From B1SED10-75 sp964636865 (GTDB taxonomy: Bacteria; Bacillota; Dethiobacteria; DTU022; PWGO01), in assembly GCA_964636865.1 (NCBI GenBank), contig CAZWVJ010000005.1:1-64000 (forward strand): a DNA stretch of 64,000 nucleotides, given 5' to 3'. The notes under the pieces were generated by a model that was not told where the DNA came from, made no database searches, and saw nothing but the letters and a program-made list of their open reading frames with translations. The position numbers were made by a program, and so were the translations under genes. Positions 35,767 through 45,381 of this stretch are shown piece by piece. Position 1 is the first letter of the stretch; each line of letters begins with the position of its first letter.

Positions 35767-36195
35767 ATGGTTAAACAAATATCTGTTTTCCTGGAAAATA
35801 AATGCGGCAGGTTGGTAACCGTCACCCAGGTTTTAGGCAAACATGATATCAATATTCGCGCCCTTACCATAGCCGATACTTCCGATTTCGGTATACTGCG
35901 CATCATAGTCGACCAACCGGAAAAAACTCACGAAGTGTTGAAGGAAGAGGGTTTTATTGTCACCGAAACTGACGTCGTAGCCGTGGAAGTTTCCGACCAA
36001 CCCGGCGGATTAGCCGACATCCTTGTTTATTTAGAACAAGCAGGAGTTAATATAGAATATCTCTATTCTTTTGTAGAAAAACCTACCCAGGATGCTCTTA
36101 TTTTAATGCGCCTGGAAGATACCGAAAAAGGCATCCAAGCATTAAAAGAAAACAATATAACTCTTATAGAAGGGGAGCGAATCTATTCTCTTTAA
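35767..36195 (+). CDS. Tandem ACT-domain protein
   Basis: 142 aa from ATG 35767, with AAGGAGG 8 bases upstream; the ATG at 35749 precedes the ribosome site. Two ACT domains: KQISVFLENKCGRLVTVTQV (1-70) and VVAVEVSDQPGGLADILVYLEQAGVNIEYLYSFV (70-142). ACT domains bind amino acids. Stand-alone ACT proteins of this kind are often encoded next to phenylacetate-CoA ligases and indolepyruvate oxidoreductases. Here it lies exactly between the two ligases (33 and 49 bases), suggesting amino acid-dependent regulation of the enzymes (inference). Confidence 0.9.
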   Translation: MVKQISVFLENKCGRLVTVTQVLGKHDINIRALTIADTSDFGILRIIVDQPEKTHEVLKEEGFIVTETDVVAVEVSDQPGGLADILVYLEQAGVNIEYLYSFVEKPTQDALILMRLEDTEKGIQALKENNITLIEGERIYSL

Positions 36196-36244
36196 TCGTG
36201 AGATTTTACTTACCAGTACTAATTGTTAAAGGAGCTGGACTTTA

Positions 36245-37549
36245 ATGCAGAAATGGCTTCAGAATGATTACATGGATCGGGACGAAATAATTAATTTGCA
36301 AGAGCAAAATTTTCTCCATATTTTTAATCATACTTACCAAAATAGTAGGTTTTATCGAAATATGTATGATAATGCCGGTATAAATCCCGATAAAATCAAA
36401 TCACTTGCAGATTTGCAGCACCTTCCATTTACCACTAAAGAACATTTACGGAATAATTATCCTTATGAAATGGCTGCCGTGCCTATGGAAGAAATAGTGC
36501 GTATCCATGCGTCTTCCGGTACTACCGGGAAACCGGTAGTTATGGGATATACCAAAGAAGATCTTAAAAACTGGGCTCGTGGAGTAGCCCGTATCTGCAG
36601 CATAGCAGGAGCTTCTTCTCAAGATATAGCCCAGGTATCTTTCGGATACGGTCTTTTTACCGGAGGATTCGGCTTACATAACGGTCTGGAAGAATTGGGG
36701 GTTGCAGTAGTCCCTTTTTCCAGCGGCAACACAGATAGACAGCTGGATTTAATGCAAGATTTTCAAACTACTGTTTTGGTTAGCACCCCTTCTTTCGCTC
36801 TTTATATGGCTGAAGCTGCCCGGGAAAAAAATATTGATCCGGGTAGTTATCATCTACGTTTAGGGCTCTTTGGGGGTGAACCATGTTCAGAAGCGATGCG
36901 CCAAGAAATAGAAAATCAATGGCAGATCAGGGCCACTTTAAATTATGGCCTAACGGAAGTAGTGGGCCCCGGTATCTCCGGTGATTGCTCAGCCCAAAAA
37001 GGAATGCATTTGTTAGAAGACTTATTTATTCCTGAAATTATCGATCCCAATACAGGTGAAATACTTCCTGAAGGAGAAAAAGGTGAGCTTGTATTGACTC
37101 CTTTGTTCAAAAAAGGTTTTCCCGTTATTCGTTACCGGACGGGAGATATTACTCGCATAATTCCGGAAACATGCAGTTGTGGGCGCTCTCTGAAGCGCAT
37201 GGATTATATTACCGGCCGTACGGACGACATGATTATCATCAAAGGGGTCAACATCTTCCCCTCTCAGGTGGAGGAGGTGCTGGCCGAATTTGAAGAAGTT
37301 TCTCCTCATTATTGTTTAGTCTTACACCGCAGTAAAGATTTCATTAAACAGCTGGAAGTTCAGATAGAATTGGCCCCGGAAGGTTTTTCAGATAGCTTCC
37401 GGGAAATGGAGCTACTTGAAGATAAAATCCGCCAGCGTTTAAAGGCATATCTTTCCCTAACTCCGCGAGTTAAACTCATGAACCCCAAAACGCTGGAACG
37501 GACCACGGGTAAAAGCCGCCGCATTTTTGAAATAGAAGGAGATGAATAA
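36245..37549 (+). CDS. paaK: Phenylacetate-CoA ligase family protein (second copy)
   Basis: 434 aa, homologous to the ligase at 34438 with the same motif set: HASSGTTGKPVVMGYT, NYGLTEVVGPGISGDC, VIRYRTGDITRIIPETCSCG and GRTDDMIIIKGVNIFPSQVE. AAAGGAG lies 11 bases upstream. The two copies differ throughout, so this is an old duplication or two acquired paralogues rather than a recent copy. The stop is 6 bases before iorA, giving tight coupling to indolepyruvate oxidation. Confidence 0.9.
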   Translation: MQKWLQNDYMDRDEIINLQEQNFLHIFNHTYQNSRFYRNMYDNAGINPDKIKSLADLQHLPFTTKEHLRNNYPYEMAAVPMEEIVRIHASSGTTGKPVVMGYTKEDLKNWARGVARICSIAGASSQDIAQVSFGYGLFTGGFGLHNGLEELGVAVVPFSSGNTDRQLDLMQDFQTTVLVSTPSFALYMAEAAREKNIDPGSYHLRLGLFGGEPCSEAMRQEIENQWQIRATLNYGLTEVVGPGISGDCSAQKGMHLLEDLFIPEIIDPNTGEILPEGEKGELVLTPLFKKGFPVIRYRTGDITRIIPETCSCGRSLKRMDYITGRTDDMIIIKGVNIFPSQVEEVLAEFEEVSPHYCLVLHRSKDFIKQLEVQIELAPEGFSDSFREMELLEDKIRQRLKAYLSLTPRVKLMNPKTLERTTGKSRRIFEIEGDE

Positions 37550-37555
37550 TATATT

Positions 37556-39286
37556 ATGCAAAAAATGATCATGACGGGAAATGAAGCTATAGCAAGAGGG
37601 GCCTACGAAGGGGGAGTTACCGTGGGCACAGCTTACCCCGGGACTCCAAGTACTGAGATACTGGAAAACCTTTCTAAATATCCCGGTTTAAATTGCAATT
37701 GGTCTGCCAACGAAAAAGTGGCTTTAGAAGTAGCTATCGGAGCTTCTATGGAAGGCGTCAGAACCATAGCAGTTATGAAACATGTGGGAGTGAATGTTGC
37801 CGCCGATCCTCTTTTAACCTTGTCTTACACCGGGGTTGGTGGTGGTTTAGTTCTCGTATCTGCCGATGACCCCGGAATGCACAGTTCTCAGAACGAGCAA
37901 GACAACCGTCATTACGCTCGTTTTGCCAAAATACCTTTGTTGGAACCTGCCGACAGCCAGGAAGCAAAAAATTACGTTGTTGCAGCTCTAGAATTAAGCG
38001 AAAGGTTTAATACCCCTGTTATGCTGCGCACTACTACCCGCATTTCTCACTCTCGCAGCGTAGTTGAACCGGAAGAAGCAGTTGATTACAAACCGGCAGA
38101 ATATCAAAAAAATGCGGCTAAATACGTAATGCTCCCCGGCTTTGCCAGACAACGACACCCCTTGGTAGAGGAACGCCTGTTAGAATTAAAGAAGGAAGCA
38201 GAACACTCTCCGCTTAATCAAATCGAGGAGGGAACTTCTGATTTAGGAGTTATATGTTCCGGTGTAGCTTATCAATATGTTAAAGAAGCCCTGCCTGAAG
38301 CTTCCGTTTTAAAACTTGGTTTTTCTTATCCTTTAGCCGAGAATCTGGTAGTTGATTTTGCCCGTAAAGTCAAAAAATTATTTGTTATAGAAGAACTGGA
38401 CCCTTTTCTCGAAAATCAACTTAAAGCCCTTGGCCTTCAAGTTACAGGTAAATCCTTGTTTACAATGCTGGGAGAACTTGGGACAGAAACCATCCGGGAA
38501 AATCTACTCGGTAAGAAACCAGATACCCTTTCCTGCAGGGAAAATATACCTCACCGTCCTCCAATCTTATGCCCGGGCTGTTCCCATAGAGGAGTTTTTT
38601 ATACCTTGAGAAAACTCAAATTGCGAGTAACCGGGGACATAGGGTGCTATACTCTGGGGGCACTTCCCCCTCTCCAGGCCATGGATTCTTGTATATGCAT
38701 GGGAGCAAGCATAGGCACTGCCCTGGGAATGGAAAAAGCAAGTAAAGAAGCATCTTCGCAAACTGTTGCAGTGATCGGTGACTCCACCTTTTTCCATTCT
38801 GGCCTCACCCCCCTTATGGATATTGTATACAGCGGCGCTTCAACCACTGTGATTATCCTCGATAACAACACTACCGGTATGACAGGGCATCAGGATCATC
38901 CCGGCACAGGACGAACTCTCCAGGGGGAAAAAATCAAAAAAGTTAACCTGGAGGATGTTTGCCGCGGAATAGGTGTAGAAAGAGTTGTAGTAGCAGATCC
39001 ATATAATCTGGAAAATCTCCAGGAAATTATAAAATCTGAAATTAGCGCGGACGAACCCTCGGTAATTATTGCCCGTCATCCCTGTGTTCTAAAAACGAAA
39101 ACTCAAAATACTTATATGGAAGTTATTGCTGAAGAATGCAACGGATGTCAGGCATGCTTTAAACTGGGATGCCCTGCTTTGAGCATGCAAGAGGGCATAG
39201 CAACTATAAACAATAATATTTGTACCGGTTGTACACTTTGTGAACAGCTGTGTAAATCTAATGCCATAATAACAAAAACAATATGA
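37556..39286 (+). CDS. iorA: Indolepyruvate:ferredoxin oxidoreductase, alpha subunit
   Basis: 576 aa. The N-terminal pyruvate-oxidoreductase pyrimidine-binding part has TGNEAIARGAYEGGVTVGTAYPGTPSTEI. The TPP domain shows ICPGCSHRG-like ILCPGCSHRGVFYTL, GDIGCYTLGALPPLQAMD and DNNTTGMTGHQDHPGTG. The C-terminus holds two ferredoxin-type motifs, CNGCQACFKLGCP and CTGCTLCEQLCKSNA (about 525-570). With IorB it oxidises aryl-2-oxo acids to aryl-acetyl-CoA, CO2 and reduced ferredoxin, an oxygen-sensitive step of aromatic amino acid fermentation. Confidence 0.96.
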   Translation: MQKMIMTGNEAIARGAYEGGVTVGTAYPGTPSTEILENLSKYPGLNCNWSANEKVALEVAIGASMEGVRTIAVMKHVGVNVAADPLLTLSYTGVGGGLVLVSADDPGMHSSQNEQDNRHYARFAKIPLLEPADSQEAKNYVVAALELSERFNTPVMLRTTTRISHSRSVVEPEEAVDYKPAEYQKNAAKYVMLPGFARQRHPLVEERLLELKKEAEHSPLNQIEEGTSDLGVICSGVAYQYVKEALPEASVLKLGFSYPLAENLVVDFARKVKKLFVIEELDPFLENQLKALGLQVTGKSLFTMLGELGTETIRENLLGKKPDTLSCRENIPHRPPILCPGCSHRGVFYTLRKLKLRVTGDIGCYTLGALPPLQAMDSCICMGASIGTALGMEKASKEASSQTVAVIGDSTFFHSGLTPLMDIVYSGASTTVIILDNNTTGMTGHQDHPGTGRTLQGEKIKKVNLEDVCRGIGVERVVVADPYNLENLQEIIKSEISADEPSVIIARHPCVLKTKTQNTYMEVIAEECNGCQACFKLGCPALSMQEGIATINNNICTGCTLCEQLCKSNAIITKTI

Positions 39287-39305
39287 TTGAAAGGATGAAA
39301 AATTA

Positions 39306-39890
39306 ATGCAAAAAATCGATATATTAATTGCCGGGGTGGGTGGTCAGGGAACTATTTTGGCCGGCAATATACTTTCCCGGGTGGCCATTAAAGATAATCT
39401 TGACGTGAAAACCGCAGAAACCCACGGCATGGCTCAAAGAGGCGGCAGCGTCATCACACACGTCCGTATCGGCTCAAAAGTTTATGCGCCTTTGATCCCC
39501 AAAGGAGATGTAGATTATTTGTTGTCTTTCGAAAAGTTGGAAGCTCTACGTAATCTCCCTTTTGTTACTAAAAATAGCACTGTAATTCTCAACACCCAAT
39601 CCATAGCTCCTTTGCCGGTTTTAATAAGAGAGAAAGAATACCCGGAAGAAATCATTACAGAAATCGAAAGTAAAGTAGATCATACTTACGCCGTTGATGC
39701 TATAAGTTATGAACCTGTATCAAGAAATCCCCGTGTTTTAAATATATTCTTAATAGGCATTCTGGCCTACTTTCTTCCTTTTTCTTTAGATACGTGGCAG
39801 CTTGTATTAAATGAAACCATTCCGGAAAAATTTTTGGAAACCAACCTTGATTCTTTTAATTCCGGTTATAAATGGATTTCAACAGATTAA
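39306..39890 (+). CDS. iorB: Indolepyruvate:ferredoxin oxidoreductase, beta subunit
   Basis: 194 aa. DILIAGVGGQGTILAGNILS and ETHGMAQRGGSVITHVRIG are the gamma-domain signatures of 2-oxoacid:acceptor oxidoreductases. It starts 19 bases after iorA with AAAGGATG upstream and is the last gene of the catabolic run. It forms the heterotetramer with IorA. Confidence 0.96.
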   Translation: MQKIDILIAGVGGQGTILAGNILSRVAIKDNLDVKTAETHGMAQRGGSVITHVRIGSKVYAPLIPKGDVDYLLSFEKLEALRNLPFVTKNSTVILNTQSIAPLPVLIREKEYPEEIITEIESKVDHTYAVDAISYEPVSRNPRVLNIFLIGILAYFLPFSLDTWQLVLNETIPEKFLETNLDSFNSGYKWISTD

Positions 39891-39932
39891 TAGATATAAG
39901 AAAAAGCTCCTATTTTATTTTTCTATTTTAAA

Positions 39933-39960
39933 TTGACAAATTTCACGATTATGATTAAAT
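39933..39960 (+). promoter_or_regulatory. Possible sigma-A promoter upstream of the class A PBP gene
   Basis: TTGACA (39933-39938), 16 bases, TTAAAT (39955-39960). A further TATAAT at 40012-40017 lies closer to the gene but has no good -35. One or both may drive the penicillin-binding protein. Confidence 0.4.
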
Positions 39961-40065
39961 GGAGGTGTTTTAAGAAAGTTTAACACTTTTTCGTTTGAAC
40001 AAAGGTTATGTTATAATATAAAGTGTTATATAATGTAATTTCCGCTTGGAAAGGGGTTTATCATA

Positions 40066-42975
40066 GTGAAGAAAGACAATAAAGCTAAGAAAGAAGACAA
40101 AACCCAAAATAAGTCTTCACAAAAAAATGATAAAAATCTTTCACCTAAAAAAACCAGCAAAAAGAAAAGGATACTTAAGATTTCCCTCTTAGTATTTCTT
40201 CTTTTGGTTTTAATCGGAGGGGGTAGTCTAGCGGGCATGGTCATATCTTATGCCAACGAGGCACCGGAGTTTGATCCCCAACAACTAAGGCCTGCAGAAA
40301 CCTCGTTTATTTATGATCAAGCCGGAAACAAAATTGCCCCTCTTCACCATGAACAAGAACGTACTATAATATCTCTGGATAAAATTCCCACACATATGCA
40401 AAAAGCCTTTATTGCTATTGAAGATGAAAGATTTGAAGACCATTTTGGCGTAGACATTATAGGTATTTTACGCGCAAGCATGGTAAACTTAATGCAACGG
40501 GAAATAGTTCAGGGCGCCAGCACCATAACTCAGCAGCTCACCCGTAATGCTTTTTTAACCTCAGAGCAAACATTCAAACGCAAAATTCAAGAGGCTTGGC
40601 TGGCCATACAATTAGAACGCCATTATACTAAAAGTGAAATACTTGAAATGTATCTTAATACCATCTATTTCGGGAACGGTGCTTATGGTGTTGAAGCAGC
40701 CGCCAATACTTATTTTGATAAAAGCGCCGAGGATTTAGCCCTTGCTGAATCAGCCATGCTGGCAGGCATTCCCAGATCTCCCAATTCTAATAACCCCTTC
40801 TTTAGTGAGGATAGAGCCATTAACAGGATGAAACTTGTGCTATACAATATGGAATCAGTAGGTTTTATTTCCCCGGAAGAAGCAGAAGAAGCAAGAAAAA
40901 CCGAAAATTTTGAGTATGGGGAAAAACGCGATGAAGAATTGCCTTATCCCTATTTCTTAGAATATGTTCTTCACAGAGAACTGGTAAGTACCCTTAAAAA
41001 TATGCCGGAATATGGGACCAGGGAAAGCGCTTACGAAGCTATTTATACTCATGGCTTAAAAATCCATACTACCATGGACACCGAAATTCAGGCCCATGTT
41101 GAAAATACGCTTGATGACGACAGCATGTACCCTTCAACAACACGCATAGACATGGATAAATTTAAAGAAGGTTATAAAGAAGCCGGTGGCAATATACCCG
41201 GGGACTTCCCACATGCCTATATTGATGAAGAAAAAGGTGTGCCTCAACCACAGTCAGCCTTCGTTTTAGCAGATCCTTCCAGCGGTGAAATTATCGCTTT
41301 GGGAGGCGGTAGAGATTTTCGTAAAGAAGAAAATGAAATTATGCGTTATTTAAGTACACGCCAACCCGGTTCGGCCATAAAACCAGTTACACCTTATGCT
41401 GCAGCTTTTGAAGAAAATGCCCTCGCTCCCGGAAGCATTGTTTATGATGTTCCCTTTTCCGCAGGAAGTTATTCTCCCAAGAACTGGGACGGCCAATATT
41501 GGGGACCGGTAAGCGCAAGAGATGCGCTGCGGTGGTCCCGCAATATCCCTGCAGTTGCTACTTTGCAAGACATTTCTCCATATACGGGCACTGAATATGC
41601 TACTAAAATGGGAATTAATTCTTTTACCGAAGATGATAGAGGTTCCTTAACCACCGCTCTTGGAGGTGTAAGCGGTATTCCACCTTTAGAAATGGCCCAG
41701 GCCTACGCTACTTTAGCCAATATGGGAGTAAAAGCCGATTTTCATACTATAAGCCGTATAGAAGATAGAGACGGCAATGTAATCTATGAGCAAAACAATA
41801 CACCCGAAACAGTGCTAAGCCCACAAACTGCATACATGGTTACCCACATACTGGAAGATGCTCACCGCAATACTTTTACCTCTAATGCCCGTGTTGCTTA
41901 TGATCGTCCTGTAGCAGTTAAAACAGGCACCACAGATGAACGGAAGGATATTTATCTGGCTACTTATACTCCTAATATTGTATCTGTTTTATGGATAGGA
42001 AATGATATAAGAGACATGGGAAGGATACAGGGTAGTTACCCTTATACTACCGCCATAACCAGGGAAATTTATAACAAAGTTTTCGAAGATCTGGAAATAG
42101 AATATTTTAGCGCACAACGGCCTTCTGGAATTATAGAAATGAAAGTGTGCTCCAAAACCGGGCTCAAGCCGTCAGATAAATGTGAAAAAGCCGGTGATAT
42201 TACCAGAGATATGTTTACAGTTGAAACTACTCCCGAAGATACGTGCGAAGATCATGTAGAAAAAGAAATCTGTGAAGAATCAGAACTACTTGCCGGTGAA
42301 TACTGCCCGGATGATTCTATAACTAAAGAAGTATTTTTTACCGGGCGATATGCAAATTATGTTAATAAAAAACCACCGGAAAATACCTGTGACGTTCATG
42401 ACAGCGAAACAGAAGAAGATGATACTGATGAAGATGATTCAGATGATACCACACAACCACCTTCGGCAACCTCTTTTTCAGCTAAATGGAACTCTCAGCA
42501 AAACACAGTGGAATTAGAATGGAGTTCTCCTGATACTGATAACATTAAAGAATATCATCTTCTACGTGAACCGAAAGGTGGAGAAAGGTTACTAGTAGAT
42601 AAACTTAATAAAAATCGTACCCATTATAAAGACGAAAGTAACTTGGAAGGTGGAGTAACTTATAATTATCTCCTCTATGTAATAGGTGAAGGTGGAAATA
42701 AATCTGAATCAGTAAGTTCATCCGTTACCATTCCTACTAGCGGTAATGGGAACGGAAGCGATGACGACAATGAAGATAACGAAGAAGAGGGCTCCTCTAA
42801 TGGTAATGGAGAAGAAAATAATGGGGAAAATAATGATGATAACAGCAATGGTGGAAATGAAGAAGGGGGTCGTTTTCCATCTACAATATCTTCAAGTTTA
42901 AACGAAATAATTTTTGAAAGATATGGAATTATAATATCTTCTATATTTTTACCGCTGAAAAACTTATTATTTTAA
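40066..42975 (+). CDS. Class A penicillin-binding protein (PBP1A family) with FN3-like tail, GTG start
   Basis: 969 aa, GTG after GAAAGGGG. A lysine-rich cytoplasmic tail (1-35) precedes a transmembrane helix (37-60). The GT51 glycosyltransferase (about 90-260) has IEDERFEDHFGVD, GASTITQQLTRNAFL and RKIQEAWLAIQLE. The transpeptidase has SAIK (Ser about 436), SRN (about 491) and KTGT (about 619). Cys-containing repeats (CEESELLAGEYCPDD) lead to a fibronectin III-like domain (about 805-890) and an Asp/Asn/Glu/Gly-rich linker, then an unusual hydrophobic 30-residue end. It polymerises and cross-links peptidoglycan. Its last 9 bases overlap the end of convergent mutS2. Confidence 0.94.
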   Translation: MKKDNKAKKEDKTQNKSSQKNDKNLSPKKTSKKKRILKISLLVFLLLVLIGGGSLAGMVISYANEAPEFDPQQLRPAETSFIYDQAGNKIAPLHHEQERTIISLDKIPTHMQKAFIAIEDERFEDHFGVDIIGILRASMVNLMQREIVQGASTITQQLTRNAFLTSEQTFKRKIQEAWLAIQLERHYTKSEILEMYLNTIYFGNGAYGVEAAANTYFDKSAEDLALAESAMLAGIPRSPNSNNPFFSEDRAINRMKLVLYNMESVGFISPEEAEEARKTENFEYGEKRDEELPYPYFLEYVLHRELVSTLKNMPEYGTRESAYEAIYTHGLKIHTTMDTEIQAHVENTLDDDSMYPSTTRIDMDKFKEGYKEAGGNIPGDFPHAYIDEEKGVPQPQSAFVLADPSSGEIIALGGGRDFRKEENEIMRYLSTRQPGSAIKPVTPYAAAFEENALAPGSIVYDVPFSAGSYSPKNWDGQYWGPVSARDALRWSRNIPAVATLQDISPYTGTEYATKMGINSFTEDDRGSLTTALGGVSGIPPLEMAQAYATLANMGVKADFHTISRIEDRDGNVIYEQNNTPETVLSPQTAYMVTHILEDAHRNTFTSNARVAYDRPVAVKTGTTDERKDIYLATYTPNIVSVLWIGNDIRDMGRIQGSYPYTTAITREIYNKVFEDLEIEYFSAQRPSGIIEMKVCSKTGLKPSDKCEKAGDITRDMFTVETTPEDTCEDHVEKEICEESELLAGEYCPDDSITKEVFFTGRYANYVNKKPPENTCDVHDSETEEDDTDEDDSDDTTQPPSATSFSAKWNSQQNTVELEWSSPDTDNIKEYHLLREPKGGERLLVDKLNKNRTHYKDESNLEGGVTYNYLLYVIGEGGNKSESVSSSVTIPTSGNGNGSDDDNEDNEEEGSSNGNGEENNGENNDDNSNGGNEEGGRFPSTISSSLNEIIFERYGIIISSIFLPLKNLLF

Positions 42976-45372
42976 ATATACAATCGTGACTCCTAAACCA
43001 CCTTCATGGGCATTGCCAGGCCTGTGGTTAACTACATTGGAATGACTTTCTAAGAGATCCTGCAAGCCTTTTCGCAGTTTACCCGTCCCTTTGCCGTGGA
43101 TAACAGAAACCTGTTCTAAACCCGTAAGTAATGCTTTATCTAAATATTGCTCCAAATGCTCTTCCGCTTCATTTAAAGTAAGCCCTCGCAGGTCTATTTC
43201 CGGGCTCACATGAGCATGGGCCTTTTGAAAAGTATAAGGACGAGCTTCTCCAAGTTTATTTTTTCTTCTTTCTCTATTATCCGGCATACGCAATTCTTCC
43301 ACAGTCGTATTAATCCGCAAATCACCTACCTGTACCTGAACATCATCTCTATCTGAGGAAATATATTTTATCACCCCTTCCTTCTTGATATTTTTAACCC
43401 ACACTCTGTCTCCTTCATGCAGATTTTCTTTGACGACCTTTTCCCCTTCCGGCGACTCATCCTTTGTATCGTTTATATTCTGCCAAAATTCCTGAAGAGA
43501 ATAGCGTATCTTTTCTGCTTCTGCAACAGGATTTTCAAGCTTCTCTCCCTCTTTTTTTTCTTCCTCTTTTAACGAAGCCAACGTCTTGTGAATTTCCCCT
43601 ATGGAATGATCTACCTGGCGCTTGGCTTGTTTAACTAAATCCCTTGCCTCCGCTTTTGCTTTTGCAATAATTTCTTCCTTACGTTGTTGTATATTAGCTT
43701 TTTCTTTTTCAAGTTCCCTGCGTAAGTCCTCAGCTTGTTTCCTCTCCACACTTGCTACATCGGAGTCTTCTTTTAATCGCTTTTCTTCATCTCCCAAACT
43801 CTTAATAATTTTTTCCACTTCTGCATGTTCTTGAGACAAGTAATTTCTAGCTCTCTCAATCATTTTTTCCGAGAGACCTAATCTATAAGCAACATCTATG
43901 GCATTGCTACTGCCCGGAATCCCTGTTATTAATCGATAAGTTGGAGATAAAGTATCTACGTCAAATTCCAGGGAAGCGTTTTGCACCCCTTCCTCTACCT
44001 GGGCAAACATTTTTAGTTCATTAATATGAGTTGAACTTATTACCAGAGAACCTTTTTCATATAATTCCATCAAAATCGACCTGGCCAAAGCTGCACCTTC
44101 AGAGGGATCTGTCCCGGCACCAAGTTCATCCAGCAAAATCAAGGAATAAGTTCCTGCTTCCTCCATAATTTCAATAATATTTGTCAAATGTCCGGAAAAA
44201 GTGCTTAAAGATTGTTCCAAACTTTGCTCATCACCTATATCAGCCCTGATGTTTTTAAAAATTCCCATTTTGGTCCCGGCGCTAACAGGTAAGTGTAACC
44301 CGCTTTGAAGCATTATCGCCAATAAACCCACCGTCTTTAAGGTTACAGTTTTTCCCCCTGTATTTGGACCGGTAATAACTAATACTCGAAATTTCTCACC
44401 TAATTTTACATCTATGGGTACTGCACTTTCTTTTAGCATAGGGTGACGGGCACCTATAATATCTACCATCGTTTCTTCGGTGACTTCCGGTTCAATACAT
44501 TTTAGGTAATAACTTAACCTTCCCTTGGCCAAAATAAAATCTATCTTGCTATAAATTTCCAAATCATGCCACAGAATATCCAGTTTAGTTCTAACTTCTT
44601 CGCTCAACTCAGCCAGTATTCTTTCTATTTCCTTTTTTTCCGCTTGTTTTTGCTGCTGAAGCTTGTTTTGTAATTCCACTACCCCAAAAGGCTCAATATA
44701 ATAAGTGGCTCCGCTGGAAGACTGATCATGATATATACCTTTTAACTTCCCTTGATGTTCTTGTTTTACCGGCACAACATATCTTTCATTACGGATAGTA
44801 ATTAGTGGTTCTTGTAAATAATGGCTGTAAGTAGGAGATTTAATTATATGGTTTAATTTTTCCTGAATAGATTGGGAAATATGGTTTTTCTTTTCCCTTA
44901 TCCCCTTTAAATTCGAAGAAGCAGTATCCAGAATTTCTTCTTCTATGCCGATACAGTTGTCTAGTTTACTTAAAAGAACAGGGGTTTCCTCTATCTCTTT
45001 GCCTGTTTTCATTATCAGCGGACACAATTCTGATAACTGGTTATCATCCATTTTTTTTTGCAATCTTCGGATAGCATGAGTAAAAGTTTTTATTCTTAAT
45101 AGCTCTACCACATCCAAAATTCCATCCTTGCCAACTTTTTGCAGGTAAGGCCGTATTTCAGGTATCTTTTCTATCTGCAAATAACTCTTTTCCAGCAAAT
45201 TGCAAGCTTCAGTGGTCTCTTGCAAAGCATTTTTTATTTCACTAATATCTTCGCAGGGGTAAAGGTTAAATGCTTTTTCCTTACCCATAGGAGTAACCGA
45301 AAATTGCGCTAAATAATCACGTATATGATCAAATTCCAATAGTCTAATTTCTCTTTCTTTTACTATAGACAC
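42967..45372 (-). CDS. mutS2: Endonuclease MutS2 / ribosome rescue factor
   Basis: 801 aa. Core and clamp, then an ABC-type ATPase with GPNTGGKTVTLKTVGLLA (about 335) and SLILLDELGAGTDPSEGAALA, a long coiled-coil (about 520-620), a KOW-like segment, and a C-terminal Smr domain with DLRGLTLNEAEEHLEQYLD and VIHGKGTGKLRKGL. There is no mismatch-recognition domain. In Bacillus the protein splits collided ribosomes; in others it suppresses recombination. It follows the glycosylase gene by 9 bases. Confidence 0.96.
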   Translation of the reverse strand: MSIVKEREIRLLEFDHIRDYLAQFSVTPMGKEKAFNLYPCEDISEIKNALQETTEACNLLEKSYLQIEKIPEIRPYLQKVGKDGILDVVELLRIKTFTHAIRRLQKKMDDNQLSELCPLIMKTGKEIEETPVLLSKLDNCIGIEEEILDTASSNLKGIREKKNHISQSIQEKLNHIIKSPTYSHYLQEPLITIRNERYVVPVKQEHQGKLKGIYHDQSSSGATYYIEPFGVVELQNKLQQQKQAEKKEIERILAELSEEVRTKLDILWHDLEIYSKIDFILAKGRLSYYLKCIEPEVTEETMVDIIGARHPMLKESAVPIDVKLGEKFRVLVITGPNTGGKTVTLKTVGLLAIMLQSGLHLPVSAGTKMGIFKNIRADIGDEQSLEQSLSTFSGHLTNIIEIMEEAGTYSLILLDELGAGTDPSEGAALARSILMELYEKGSLVISSTHINELKMFAQVEEGVQNASLEFDVDTLSPTYRLITGIPGSSNAIDVAYRLGLSEKMIERARNYLSQEHAEVEKIIKSLGDEEKRLKEDSDVASVERKQAEDLRRELEKEKANIQQRKEEIIAKAKAEARDLVKQAKRQVDHSIGEIHKTLASLKEEEKKEGEKLENPVAEAEKIRYSLQEFWQNINDTKDESPEGEKVVKENLHEGDRVWVKNIKKEGVIKYISSDRDDVQVQVGDLRINTTVEELRMPDNRERRKNKLGEARPYTFQKAHAHVSPEIDLRGLTLNEAEEHLEQYLDKALLTGLEQVSVIHGKGTGKLRKGLQDLLESHSNVVNHRPGNAHEGGLGVTIVYLK

Positions 45373-45381
45373 TTATTTAAT

